Of a stretch of DNA of 64,000 nucleotides, positions 37,415 through 45,465 are shown one piece after another. Within the stretch, counting starts at the first letter, position 1; each line of letters starts with the position of its first letter. Origin of the DNA: Methylomonas fluvii (GTDB lineage Bacteria; Pseudomonadota; Gammaproteobacteria; Methylococcales; Methylomonadaceae); NCBI RefSeq assembly GCF_014850975.1, contig NZ_JACXST010000001.1, positions 1,798,001 to 1,862,000 on the forward strand, read 5' to 3'. The notes under the pieces were generated by a model that saw nothing but the letters and a program-made list of their open reading frames with translations, made no database searches and had not been told where the DNA came from. A program made the translations under genes and the position numbers.

Positions 37415-37819
37415 ATGCGAATCGAAGAAGAAGGCAAAATTTACGACGACATCAACATCACGCCGATGCTGGACGTGGCCTATGTGCTGCTGTTGATTTT
37501 CATCATTATGACCACGGCCACTGTGCAGGGCATTACCGTCAATCTGCCCAAGGCCAGCAGCACGCCGTCCTTATCCAAACCCAAAACCAAGGCTATCTCC
37601 ATCACGCCGGACGGCAGCATTTATTTGGATACTTATCCGGTGTCGATCCAGGAGCTGGAAACGCGCTTGGCGCAATACAAGGCGGCGATACCGGATTTAC
37701 CGGTCATCGTCAAAGCCGACGCCAGCGTGCAGTATCAAAAAGTGATTGAAGTGTTGGATGTGGTGACGCGCTTGCAGATCAGCCAGTTGGGTTTGGTGAC
37801 GCAGAAGTTGGTGAAGTAG
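37415..37819 (+). CDS. exbD: ExbD/TolR biopolymer transport protein
   Basis: A 134-residue inner-membrane protein with one N-terminal helix (MLDVAYVLLLIFIIMTTAT), which carries the conserved proton-pathway Asp (D in NITPMLDVAYVLL). A periplasmic domain with the ExbD pattern follows (AISITPDGSIYLDTYPVS...PVIVKADASVQYQKVIEVLD). It lies 3 bases after the ExbB fusion gene and before tonB, so the three form a complete proton-motive-force energy unit. Confidence 0.93.
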   Translation: MRIEEEGKIYDDINITPMLDVAYVLLLIFIIMTTATVQGITVNLPKASSTPSLSKPKTKAISITPDGSIYLDTYPVSIQELETRLAQYKAAIPDLPVIVKADASVQYQKVIEVLDVVTRLQISQLGLVTQKLVK

Positions 37820-37879
37820 TGGGCGGGCAGATGTCGAGGCAGCACGGCACTCGACGCCAAATAATTTTGCAGAAGAATT

Positions 37880-38554
37880 ATGACTAACAAATACGTATGG
37901 CTACGCCGGTTGCCGGTGTTGCTGGGGATTAGTCTTGGCCTGTTGATAGTGCTGGGCGTTTGCTGGTTAGCGAGCAAGGTCGAGAAGCCGCCGCAAACCA
38001 AAAAGCTGGTGCAGCAAATCACCATGATTCAACCGCCGACACCTCAGCCGCCCGAGCAACAGCCGGCCTCCCCCGAGCCGGTGACGGAAGAGGTGGTGGA
38101 AGTCTCGGAACCCGCCCCGGAACCGGAACCAGCGCCGGAGCCTGACGAGGCGCCGCCTGCGGAAGAGTTGGGCCTGGATGCCGACGGTGCTGCCGGTAGC
38201 GATAGCTTTGGATTGGCCGCGCACAAAGGCGGCCGCTCGATTCTGGGTGGCGGCGGGGGAGGTGGCAATGCCATCCTCTGGTACGGCGGACAAATTCAAC
38301 GCCAGGTGGAGAACGGCTTGCAAGGTTTGTTGGCCGACACTGTCGCAAGTCGAGCCGATTACAGCGTGATTTTGGAGGTGTGGGTGGGCGCCGATGGCGG
38401 GATTAGCCGCAGCGAACTGTCCGCTGCTAGCGGCAAGGCCGAGATTGACGAAGCCATTCGCGCCGCGTTGCCGCGCTTGCATGTCAGCATCGGCAGGTCG
38501 CCGCCGGACAATATGCCGCAGCCGATTCGGCTAAAGCTCAATTCCAGGGTCTAG
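37880..38554 (+). CDS. tonB: TonB-like energy transducer
   Basis: A 224-residue protein with one N-terminal helix (PVLLGISLGLLIVLGVCWLA), a Pro/Glu-rich spacer (residues ~55-95, repeated EPEPAPEP units) and a Gly-rich hinge. The C-terminal TonB domain ends with GADGGISRSELSAASG and PPDNMPQPIRLKLNSRV. TonB spans the periplasm and drives outer-membrane transporters. No TonB-dependent receptor is in the window, so the partner may be the porin encoded next, the TpsB pore or a receptor elsewhere. Confidence 0.88.
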   Translation: MTNKYVWLRRLPVLLGISLGLLIVLGVCWLASKVEKPPQTKKLVQQITMIQPPTPQPPEQQPASPEPVTEEVVEVSEPAPEPEPAPEPDEAPPAEELGLDADGAAGSDSFGLAAHKGGRSILGGGGGGGNAILWYGGQIQRQVENGLQGLLADTVASRADYSVILEVWVGADGGISRSELSAASGKAEIDEAIRAALPRLHVSIGRSPPDNMPQPIRLKLNSRV

Positions 38555-38662
38555 CGGGCTTCCCGGTCGCTTCGGCTCCGGCAACCTGGAAAGCACCGAT
38601 GGGGAATGAATTAGCCCCGAAAACACTACCGATTTTTAAGACTATTGATTAAGCGACAAGCC

Positions 38663-40525
38663 ATGAATACCGCAACGAAACCCCAGGTCCTGTTGTTGGC
38701 CGGCAGTCTGGCCGTGATGACAGGCAGCGTGCAAGGCGCCGAAGAGATGATTCCAGTGAAGAAATCCACCTTGGTCAATCTGGTCGATCTATTGGTGCAG
38801 CGCGGTGTCATTAAGCAAGAGGAAGGAAAAGGTCTGGTCAGCGCCGCGGAACAGGAAGCAGATGAAGCGGCCAAGGCCAATGCGGCGCAAGCAAGCAGCG
38901 GCAAAATGCCAGGTAATGGCGAACAGCCGGCGGACATTATGCGGGCGGCAGATGTGGCGATGGCCAAAGGCAAGTCCGGCAAAATCAAACATGTTGCTTA
39001 CGTGCCGGAGTTTGTGAAAAAAGAAATCCGCGACCAAGTCCGTGGCGAACTGAAAGCGGAAGTGTTGCAAGATGTGAAGCAGGACGCGAAAACCGAAGGT
39101 TGGGGCATTCCCGGCGCCTTGCCGGAATGGGTGGCGGCGATCCACCCCAGCTTTGATATGCGCATCCGTTTTGCCGACGATTTTTACGGCAAGAATAATG
39201 AAGGCGGTATCGATAACGTCGGGATCGATGCCGACGGCAACTTTTTTGGTCCTTATAACTGGCTGTCCATCAATCGGGCCGCGAATACTCCGCAAGGTGG
39301 CTTAAATCGGCAGGTGGCATTAAATCCCAACGAAGCGATAATCAACAATCAAAAAGACCGCCTGCGTTTGCGCGAGCGCTTCAGATTGGGATTTGAAGCC
39401 AATATTGCCGAGGGCCTGAAAGCTGGGGTTCGCTTTGCCACCAGCAATATCAATAACCCGGTATCGAACGATCAAACCCTGGGTAACACCGGCCAGTCGT
39501 ATCAGTTCGCTATTGACCGCGCCTATCTGCAATACGATTTTCTGGACGAACGTAAAACCAACTGGTTTAGCCTATATGCCGGCCGCATCATCAATCCCTT
39601 TGTCTCCACCGATATCGTCTTCGATTCCGACTTGAGTTTCGAAGGGCTGGCCGGCAGTTTTCGGCTGCCGTTAAACCGTGGCAGCAACAAGCTGGCCGGC
39701 TACAAAGCCCCCAATCCGACCGCGCGTTTTGGTATCAATCAGGGCCAGCAAACCCCGGATAGCTTGTTCTTAACGCTGGGCGTGTTTCCGCTACAGGATA
39801 TCGATGTCTCGGTAAACGATAAATGGCTGTACGCCGGCCAGCTCGGTGCCGACTGGTTGCTGTTCAACGATACACGCATCAATGTCGCGGCTTCGTATTA
39901 CGAATTCCAGAACGTCAACGCCCGCCGCAATCCCATTGGCAGCCACACTTACGATTGGACCGCGCCGCAGTTTGTGCAGAAGGGCAATTCGATGGTGGCC
40001 ATCACCGATTTCAATACCTTAAACGGCGTGTGCGACGATACGGTGGGCTGCTTATTTGGCTTGGCGTCAGAGTTCAAGGTATTCAACGCCACGGCGATGT
40101 TCGATTATGCCGGCTTCGACCCGGTGCATGTGTTGTTGACCGCCGATTACGCCAAAAATCTGGGTTTTGACAAACAGCAGATTGCCGCCGAGTTTCTGAA
40201 CGGTATCGTTAACTACACGGATAACAAACCGCATACCACGGCGTATCAACTCCGCGTGGATGTCGGCCGGCCGGAAGTCAGGCGCTGGGGCGATTGGAGC
40301 GTTAATCTGGCTTACCGTTATGTGCAGCGCGATGCGGTGTTGGATGCATTTACCGATTCTATATTTCACCTGGGCGGCACCAATGCCAAGGGCTGGGTGG
40401 CCGGCATGCAATACGGTTTGGCGCGGAATGCTTGGCTGAATCTACGCTGGTTAAGTTCGGACGCCATTGATGGACCGAAATACAGTATCGACTCATTAAA
40501 TGTCGATCTGAATGCCAGATTTTAG
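38663..40525 (+). CDS. Putative outer-membrane porin
   Basis: A 620-residue exported beta-barrel protein with signal peptide VLLLAGSLAVMTGSVQG. A helical/coiled N-terminal part (~30-150, Glu/Lys/Ala-rich) precedes the barrel, which has alternating strands such as AGRIINPFVSTDIVFDSDLSFEGLAGSF, quoted here only in its recognised core DLSFEGLAGSF. It ends in Phe (LNVDLNARF), as expected for BAM substrates. It belongs to the 'putative porin' family usually found next to ExbBD/TonB genes. ATG 38663 is preferred over TTG 38645. It could be the outer-membrane partner of the TonB unit. Confidence 0.85.
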   Translation: MNTATKPQVLLLAGSLAVMTGSVQGAEEMIPVKKSTLVNLVDLLVQRGVIKQEEGKGLVSAAEQEADEAAKANAAQASSGKMPGNGEQPADIMRAADVAMAKGKSGKIKHVAYVPEFVKKEIRDQVRGELKAEVLQDVKQDAKTEGWGIPGALPEWVAAIHPSFDMRIRFADDFYGKNNEGGIDNVGIDADGNFFGPYNWLSINRAANTPQGGLNRQVALNPNEAIINNQKDRLRLRERFRLGFEANIAEGLKAGVRFATSNINNPVSNDQTLGNTGQSYQFAIDRAYLQYDFLDERKTNWFSLYAGRIINPFVSTDIVFDSDLSFEGLAGSFRLPLNRGSNKLAGYKAPNPTARFGINQGQQTPDSLFLTLGVFPLQDIDVSVNDKWLYAGQLGADWLLFNDTRINVAASYYEFQNVNARRNPIGSHTYDWTAPQFVQKGNSMVAITDFNTLNGVCDDTVGCLFGLASEFKVFNATAMFDYAGFDPVHVLLTADYAKNLGFDKQQIAAEFLNGIVNYTDNKPHTTAYQLRVDVGRPEVRRWGDWSVNLAYRYVQRDAVLDAFTDSIFHLGGTNAKGWVAGMQYGLARNAWLNLRWLSSDAIDGPKYSIDSLNVDLNARF

Positions 40526-40534
40526 GCTGGCGCT

Positions 40535-41284
40535 ATGAGCCGACTATTCTCGCTAAAGTCAACCAAAGCCTTGCTGCCGGTATCGGCAATACTGCTCGGT
40601 GTGTTGGCCGGTTCGGCTGCGTTGGCCGAACCCAAGCTCGCCGTGCCGGGCGGCGAAGCCATCAAGAAAGCGCAAGGCATGATTCGCCAGCTCAGCCAGG
40701 AAAAATATGCGCTGGAAGCCGAGAAAGCTGCGTGGCTTAACGAAAAAGCCACACTGGAGGCCAAGCTGAAAAGCCTGGAAGCGACAGTCGGCCGATTGCA
40801 AGCTTTGCCAGCCGAGCTGGAGCGCTATAAAGCGGGACTGGAAGCGGTGCGGGGTAATTTGGAAGCGCAGCTCAGCCAGCAACGGCAGCGCGAGCAGGCT
40901 CTGGTGCAAAAGCACAATGAGGTGGTGATTAAGGCCCGCGACATCCGCGATGACAATAATCTGCTGGTGCAGGCGGTAAAAGAGCGTGAACAATGGATAG
41001 CCCAATGCACGGACCTTGCTCAGCAGTTGCGTAAGGTCAATCTGGACATATTGAATCAATATAAAGAAAAAGGCTTGCTGCAACAGTTGGCGGAACTGGA
41101 TCCTTTGACTGGCATAGGCCAGGTAAGAACCGAGGCGGTGGCGGAAGAGTATCGCTATAAATTGCAGCAGTTGAAAATTACCCCGTTCGCAGCCACGGCG
41201 CCTGTTGCGCAGACCATCACCCCGCTTAAGGATGGGCCGGAGCCAGTTACGCCAGAGCCTGACACGGCGGAGACCGGGCAATGA
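40535..41284 (+). CDS. Exported coiled-coil protein
   Basis: A 249-residue protein with signal peptide LLPVSAILLGVLAGSAALA. A long heptad-rich coiled coil covers residues ~40-175 (LEAEKAAWLNEKATLEAKL and similar), and the tail is Pro/Glu rich (EPVTPEPDTAETG). The stop overlaps the start of the TpsB gene by four bases (ATGA), so the two are translationally coupled. It may act as a periplasmic spacer or chaperone for the TPS exoprotein; no family name is known to me. Confidence 0.8.
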   Translation: MSRLFSLKSTKALLPVSAILLGVLAGSAALAEPKLAVPGGEAIKKAQGMIRQLSQEKYALEAEKAAWLNEKATLEAKLKSLEATVGRLQALPAELERYKAGLEAVRGNLEAQLSQQRQREQALVQKHNEVVIKARDIRDDNNLLVQAVKEREQWIAQCTDLAQQLRKVNLDILNQYKEKGLLQQLAELDPLTGIGQVRTEAVAEEYRYKLQQLKITPFAATAPVAQTITPLKDGPEPVTPEPDTAETGQ

Positions 41285-42933
41285 TGCGTCAGTTCTGGCT
41301 GCCTGCGATAAGCCTGATCCTGCACGGCATGACTGCTGGCCAAGCAGCAGAGCTGAACAATCTTGTGGCATCGCCGCAAAACCCAGCAAATTCGGCAGGT
41401 TTGCCGGAAGTAGCACCACTAGAATCCGGCGGGCAGCCACCGCATTTCGATGTGCTGGATTACCAGATCGAAGGCAACAGCGTGCTTGATGACGAAACCC
41501 TGGAGCGCGCGGTCTATGCACACTTAGGGCCGGATAAAACTGTGGCGGATGTCGAGCAAGCACGGAGCTCATTAGAACAGGCCTATCGTAACGCCGGCTA
41601 TCCAACCGTGGTGGTGACGATACCGGAACAGGATGTGGAAGGTGGCGCAGTGCGCTTGGGTGTGGTGGAAGGTACGGTCGAGACTCTGTACATCAGCGGT
41701 TCGCGATATTACGCGCTGGGCAAAATTCGCGACGGGTTGCCGGCGCTGGCCGAGGGCCAGGTGCCGCACATGCCCAAGGTGCAGGAACAGATGAATACGC
41801 TGGCGCAGCAATCAGCTGACCGCAATGTCACGCCGGTATTCCGAGCCGGTTCCACGCCGGGCAAGATGGAAGTGGAATTAAAGGTCAAGGATGCGCTGCC
41901 CATGCACGGCAACCTGGAACTGAACACCCGCAACTCGGAACATACCAGCTACACGCGCTTGTTAGGCTCGTTGCGTTACGACAACCTGTGGCAGAAGTTT
42001 CATAGCGTGTCCATGCAATATCAGGTGTCGCCGGAAATCAGCGACGAAGTGCAGGTCTGGTCCGGCACCTACGTGCTGCCGACCGGCTGGAGCGATACGC
42101 GGCTGGCGCTCTACGGCATTGGTATCAGTTCCAATACGCAGTTGGGTGTCAGCGTGGGCGGGCTGTCGGTAGTCGGCGCCGGCTCCATTTATGGCGCCAG
42201 ATTGGTTAAGCCGTTGCCGGGTTCATCTGAAAACATTTTGCATAGCCTGAGTTTTGGCTTCGACTACAAAAGCTTTGACCAGCAGGTCGCCAGTCTTACC
42301 GAAAATGCGCCGATCAGCTATGCCTCGTTCATGACCGGCTATGACGGCAGTCTGCGTAGCGATAGCAGCGTGACGGCCTTGAGTCTGGCCGCGCATTTCT
42401 CGATACGGGGCCTGGGCAACGATGCCAAGCAGTTTGCCAGCAAGCGTCTGGATGCCGAACCGAACTTTCTCTATTTGACCGGAGACTTGAAGCATCAGCA
42501 GCGTTTGCCGCTGGATTTTCGCTTGCTGGCCAGGGCAGGGGGTCAGGCCAGTATGTCGGCACTGATCAGTAACGAGCAATTCTCGGCGGGCGGCCCGCTC
42601 AGCGTGCGCGGTTATCATCAAACCCAGTTGCTGGGAGATCACGGCGTGAATCTGTCGCTGGAGTTACAAACCCCGCACTTGGCGCCGGCTGCCTGGGACG
42701 ATAGCCAAAACCTGCGCCTGCTGACCTTCTTTGACTGGGCCAATATCTGGACCGATAACCCCATCGCGCCGACCCCGGCAACCCAGCATTTGGCGTCAAC
42801 CGGCATCGGTTTACGTACCCTGTGGTTCAGGCATTTACTCGCTGAATTGGATTGGAGTTATCCATTTTACCGGCAAGGCACTATCGATCCTGGTCAGCAG
42901 CGCGTTGATTTTAGGGTGGTTTATGAGTTTTAG
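41281..42933 (+). CDS. TpsB outer-membrane transporter (ShlB/FhaC family)
   Basis: A 550-residue protein with signal peptide LPAISLILHGMTAGQA. POTRA domains lie at residues ~55-215 (YQIEGNSVLDDETLERAVY...DVEQARSSLEQAYRNAGYPTVVV). A 16-strand barrel follows, with the conserved loop motif LSVRGYHQTQLLGDHG (VRGY box) that plugs the pore, and a terminal Phe (RVDFRVVYEF). TpsB proteins export a cognate TpsA through POTRA recognition of its TPS domain; the giant TpsA at 20416-30767 is the only candidate here. It is the last gene of the run that starts at 31129. Confidence 0.95.
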   Translation: MMRQFWLPAISLILHGMTAGQAAELNNLVASPQNPANSAGLPEVAPLESGGQPPHFDVLDYQIEGNSVLDDETLERAVYAHLGPDKTVADVEQARSSLEQAYRNAGYPTVVVTIPEQDVEGGAVRLGVVEGTVETLYISGSRYYALGKIRDGLPALAEGQVPHMPKVQEQMNTLAQQSADRNVTPVFRAGSTPGKMEVELKVKDALPMHGNLELNTRNSEHTSYTRLLGSLRYDNLWQKFHSVSMQYQVSPEISDEVQVWSGTYVLPTGWSDTRLALYGIGISSNTQLGVSVGGLSVVGAGSIYGARLVKPLPGSSENILHSLSFGFDYKSFDQQVASLTENAPISYASFMTGYDGSLRSDSSVTALSLAAHFSIRGLGNDAKQFASKRLDAEPNFLYLTGDLKHQQRLPLDFRLLARAGGQASMSALISNEQFSAGGPLSVRGYHQTQLLGDHGVNLSLELQTPHLAPAAWDDSQNLRLLTFFDWANIWTDNPIAPTPATQHLASTGIGLRTLWFRHLLAELDWSYPFYRQGTIDPGQQRVDFRVVYEF

Positions 42934-43068
42934 GTTCTTAGGATTACATCGCTATCGATGGACGTTTACTGAGCATTTCGATTGCATAACAAAAGGATAG
43001 GATTTCAATCAAACGCATTTGTCGATGTATCATGCTGATTCTTCGTTGCCACCGTTCGTTGAAAAGGT

Positions 43069-43473
43069 ATGAAATCTACACAGATAGAATCGGACGCCTC
43101 GCTTCCGCGCCTAAAAATCACCCTTCGTTTGCTTCACAATGAAGAAATCGCCATGGGGCCGGGCAAGGCCGAGTTGTTGGCGGCGATTGAATCGACCGGT
43201 TCGATTGCGGCAGCGGGGAAACGCATGAATATGAGTTACCGGCGAGCTTGGCTGCTGGTGGATGTGATGAATCGTAGCTTCTCCGGCCCTTTAGTGCATG
43301 CGGCCAAAGGCGGACGGCATGGCGGCGGGACTACGTTGACGCCGTTGGGGCAACATGTATTGGATCAGTATACAAAGATGTCCGCCGCGGTGAATCATAC
43401 TGCGCAGGCCTATCTGCCTTTGTTTGAAGGCTTGATGTCCAAGCAGGTGGATGAGAATCCCGTAGATGAGTAA
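43069..43473 (+). CDS. Short ModE-like protein, winged-helix domain only
   Basis: A 134-residue protein similar to the N-terminal DNA-binding domain of ModE (LLAAIESTGSIAAAGKRMNMSYRRAWLLVDVMNRSF, cited as its HTH core SIAAAGKRMNMSYRRAW; then GGRHGGGTTLTPLGQ). The C-terminal Mop domains are missing, so it cannot sense molybdate by itself. It overlaps the full modE by 8 bases. It may compete for ModE sites, form mixed dimers with ModE or respond to another signal. Sense with the TpsB gene upstream, 135-base gap. Confidence 0.88.
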   Translation: MKSTQIESDASLPRLKITLRLLHNEEIAMGPGKAELLAAIESTGSIAAAGKRMNMSYRRAWLLVDVMNRSFSGPLVHAAKGGRHGGGTTLTPLGQHVLDQYTKMSAAVNHTAQAYLPLFEGLMSKQVDENPVDE

Positions 43474-44281
43474 GGTGTTTTCCAGGGACTGGATTGAGGG
43501 TGAATTACGTTTGATAGGCGCTTTGGATACCCGGATGATCGGTTTATTGCGAGCAATAGACGAAACGGGATCCATCAATCGGGCGGCTAGGCAGGTGGGT
43601 TTGAGTTACAAAGGCGCCTGGCAGATGATAGAGCGCGCAAATAATCTGGCGCCTCGAGCGTTGATCTCCACCGCGATTGGTGGCAGCAAGGGCGGCGGTA
43701 CTTGTCTGACGGAAGCGGGGCGCGGTTTGTTGGAATTGTTTACCCGCCTGGAAGGACAGCATAGGCAGTTTTTACGGCAACTCAATCAAAGTTTGCTGGA
43801 CGATCCCGAGGTCGTGTTATTGCTGAGGCGGCAGGTGATCAAAAATACTGCCAGAAACCAGTTATTCGGCAATATTACCGCTATAGAGCGTGGTGCAGTG
43901 AATGCCGAAGTGTATGTGACGTTGAAGGGAGGCGAACGTGTGGTGATCAGCGTGACGCTGCCCTCACTCGAGTATCTTGGCGTTAACATCGGCGGCGATG
44001 CGGTATTGCTGATCAATCCGTCGGATATTCTCGTGGACGATGGTGGTGAGCGTATTTTGGTGTCGGCCCGTAATCGTCTGGATGGCCATGTTATTCGCGT
44101 GCAATTTGACGGCGTGGATTCGGAAGTGATTATCCAGTTGTCGAGTGGCGAAACGATAGCCGCCACCGTTACGCAAACCAGTGCCGAAGTCCTGGACTTA
44201 AAACCTGGCTGCAAAGCCAGTGCGGTGTTTAAAAGTAGTGCGGTGATTCTGGCTGTGCTCAACGCGCCGCGTGCTGCTTAG
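43466..44281 (+). CDS. modE: Molybdate-responsive transcriptional regulator ModE
   Basis: A 271-residue protein with an N-terminal winged helix (DETGSINRAARQVGLSYKGAW, core SINRAARQVGLSYKGAW; GGSKGGGTCLTEAG wing) and two Mop domains (~residues 130-200 and 205-271, with ARNQLFGNITAIERGAVNAEV and SARNRLDGHVIRV starts). Full-length ModE binds molybdate through the Mop domains and then binds an inverted repeat operator, repressing modABC and activating Mo-enzyme genes. Two candidate operators are in this window at 19503 and 30983. Confidence 0.95.
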   Translation: MSKVFSRDWIEGELRLIGALDTRMIGLLRAIDETGSINRAARQVGLSYKGAWQMIERANNLAPRALISTAIGGSKGGGTCLTEAGRGLLELFTRLEGQHRQFLRQLNQSLLDDPEVVLLLRRQVIKNTARNQLFGNITAIERGAVNAEVYVTLKGGERVVISVTLPSLEYLGVNIGGDAVLLINPSDILVDDGGERILVSARNRLDGHVIRVQFDGVDSEVIIQLSSGETIAATVTQTSAEVLDLKPGCKASAVFKSSAVILAVLNAPRAA

Positions 44282-44343
44282 AACGTGCGCTTCAGTCTTT
44301 CGTTATAAATCTTACAAAATCCAAATACTTGCCGATCGGCAAT

Positions 44344-44359
44344 TGTCGTGTTTGCGACA
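44344..44359 (+). promoter_or_regulatory. NifA-type upstream activator sequence
   Basis: TGT-N10-ACA (TGTCGTGTTTGCGACA), an exact match to the NifA consensus, with extra symmetry TGTCG...CGACA. It lies 106 bases upstream of the sigma-54 promoter element at 44466, a distance usual for NifA sites. Confidence 0.7.
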
Positions 44360-44465
44360 TTGTCGGGTCGCTTCGCCGCCAAACTGCCGGTTTCCGCGAA
44401 TTATTCCCATCAGAAAACCAAGCAAAAACCGTCTCAACCATGGGTTTGATATGGTTTTATCGTCC

Positions 44466-44481
44466 TGGCAAGTGTTTTGCT
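44466..44481 (+). promoter_or_regulatory. Sigma-54 promoter of the nafY operon
   Basis: TGGCAAGTGTTTTGCT matches TGGCACGNNNNTTGCW with correct GG-GC spacing and one mismatch. It lies 54 bases upstream of the 44535 start codon. With the NifA-type site upstream it predicts nitrogen-fixation control of the genes at 44535-46173. Confidence 0.75.
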
Positions 44482-44534
44482 TGCATGCTGTTAACGACTT
44501 TTCATTCATTACCTTTCATTGGGGATTTAAGCAA

Positions 44535-45110
44535 ATGCTACTTGAAAAATACGACAGCCAAGGGCTTTTATGGATCACAACCTTAGTTGGCAAAACCAGC
44601 ACAGCCGGGCTTTCGGCGTTTCGCGGCGACTTGGTGTTGGTCGAAGGCGAGTTGCGTGAAGGGTCGACCAATATTCGTGACCGGAAAACCCCGGAACTGG
44701 TGATCAATCAATCAGCGATATTAGCCGACAGCGACAAGATTCTGTTTATCAACGGCCTGTTTTTTCAATTGGAGGATTTGCCGGTATTCGTTGAAAAGTA
44801 TAAGGATGCCTTGACTCCTGAAACCGTCACGCTGTTTTACGTGCAAAACATCGCCAAGCCGACGCAAATCGTTTTAGACGGCGTTGTCTTCAATTTATTG
44901 CCGCATCAGGAAGGCATGGTTTGGAATTTGATGCTGGAAGAGCTTTATATCGAAAAATCCGATCTGAAAGGCCAATCCGGCGAAGACAAGGTCATCACTG
45001 CATATGAGGCGGCCAAGGGCTATAAAATCAAAGCCGAGCCGATCAGTTTGGAGGCGGCTCTGTCGCAAACTATCGAGGTTAAAAAAGATTTAGCCGGTGG
45101 TCCGGTTTAG
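44535..45110 (+). CDS. Unknown protein in nif-type operon
   Basis: A 191-residue soluble protein. ATG 44535 is chosen because it follows the sigma-54 promoter; a longer in-frame reading (from 44271) would cross the promoter and has unrelated sequence. It starts MLLEKYDSQGLLWITTLVGK and has mixed alpha/beta composition. No known motif or Cys is seen. It is followed by rhodanese and NafY genes under the same promoter, so a role in nitrogenase cofactor or sulfur delivery, or in protection, is possible. I do not recognise the family. Confidence 0.8.
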   Translation: MLLEKYDSQGLLWITTLVGKTSTAGLSAFRGDLVLVEGELREGSTNIRDRKTPELVINQSAILADSDKILFINGLFFQLEDLPVFVEKYKDALTPETVTLFYVQNIAKPTQIVLDGVVFNLLPHQEGMVWNLMLEELYIEKSDLKGQSGEDKVITAYEAAKGYKIKAEPISLEAALSQTIEVKKDLAGGPV

Positions 45111-45146
45111 GTTTGGCATCTTTAGTCTTACGAGGGTCTTAGTGCT

Positions 45147-45455
45147 ATGAAAAGTTTTAAAACCATCTCTACGGCCGATTCCGAACAACTGATTGCCGAA
45201 CAGCAGCCGATGATTCTGGATTGCCGGGATCTGAAGGACTATCGCGCCGGGCATATCGAAAATGCCATGCATGTCCACGAGCAATTGCGCGATTCGCTGT
45301 TGAAAAAAGCCGACAAGGCCAAACCTTTGCTGATTTATTGCTATTACGGCCATGCCAGCGAGCATTTGGCGGAGATGTTCGGCGATTTTGGTTTTCAGCA
45401 CGTCTACAGCTTGGCCGGCGGCTATGCCGACTGGAAAGAACAGCACAAACTTTAA
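45147..45455 (+). CDS. Single-domain rhodanese (GlpE-like sulfurtransferase)
   Basis: A 102-residue cytoplasmic rhodanese. The active-site loop is CYYGHAS (Cys at ~residue 65), and DCRDLKDYRAGHIENAMHV and SLAGGYADWK are the typical N- and C-terminal rhodanese marks. The length equals E. coli GlpE, which moves sulfane sulfur from thiosulfate to thiol acceptors. In this operon it could supply sulfur for Fe-S/FeMo-cofactor assembly. It lies between the unknown gene and nafY. Confidence 0.92.
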   Translation: MKSFKTISTADSEQLIAEQQPMILDCRDLKDYRAGHIENAMHVHEQLRDSLLKKADKAKPLLIYCYYGHASEHLAEMFGDFGFQHVYSLAGGYADWKEQHKL

Positions 45456-45465
45456 GGGTGACGCT

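Noticed and set aside
44299..44322. Possible ModE half site CGTTATAA upstream of the nafY operon
   Set aside because: The second half site is missing at the required distance.
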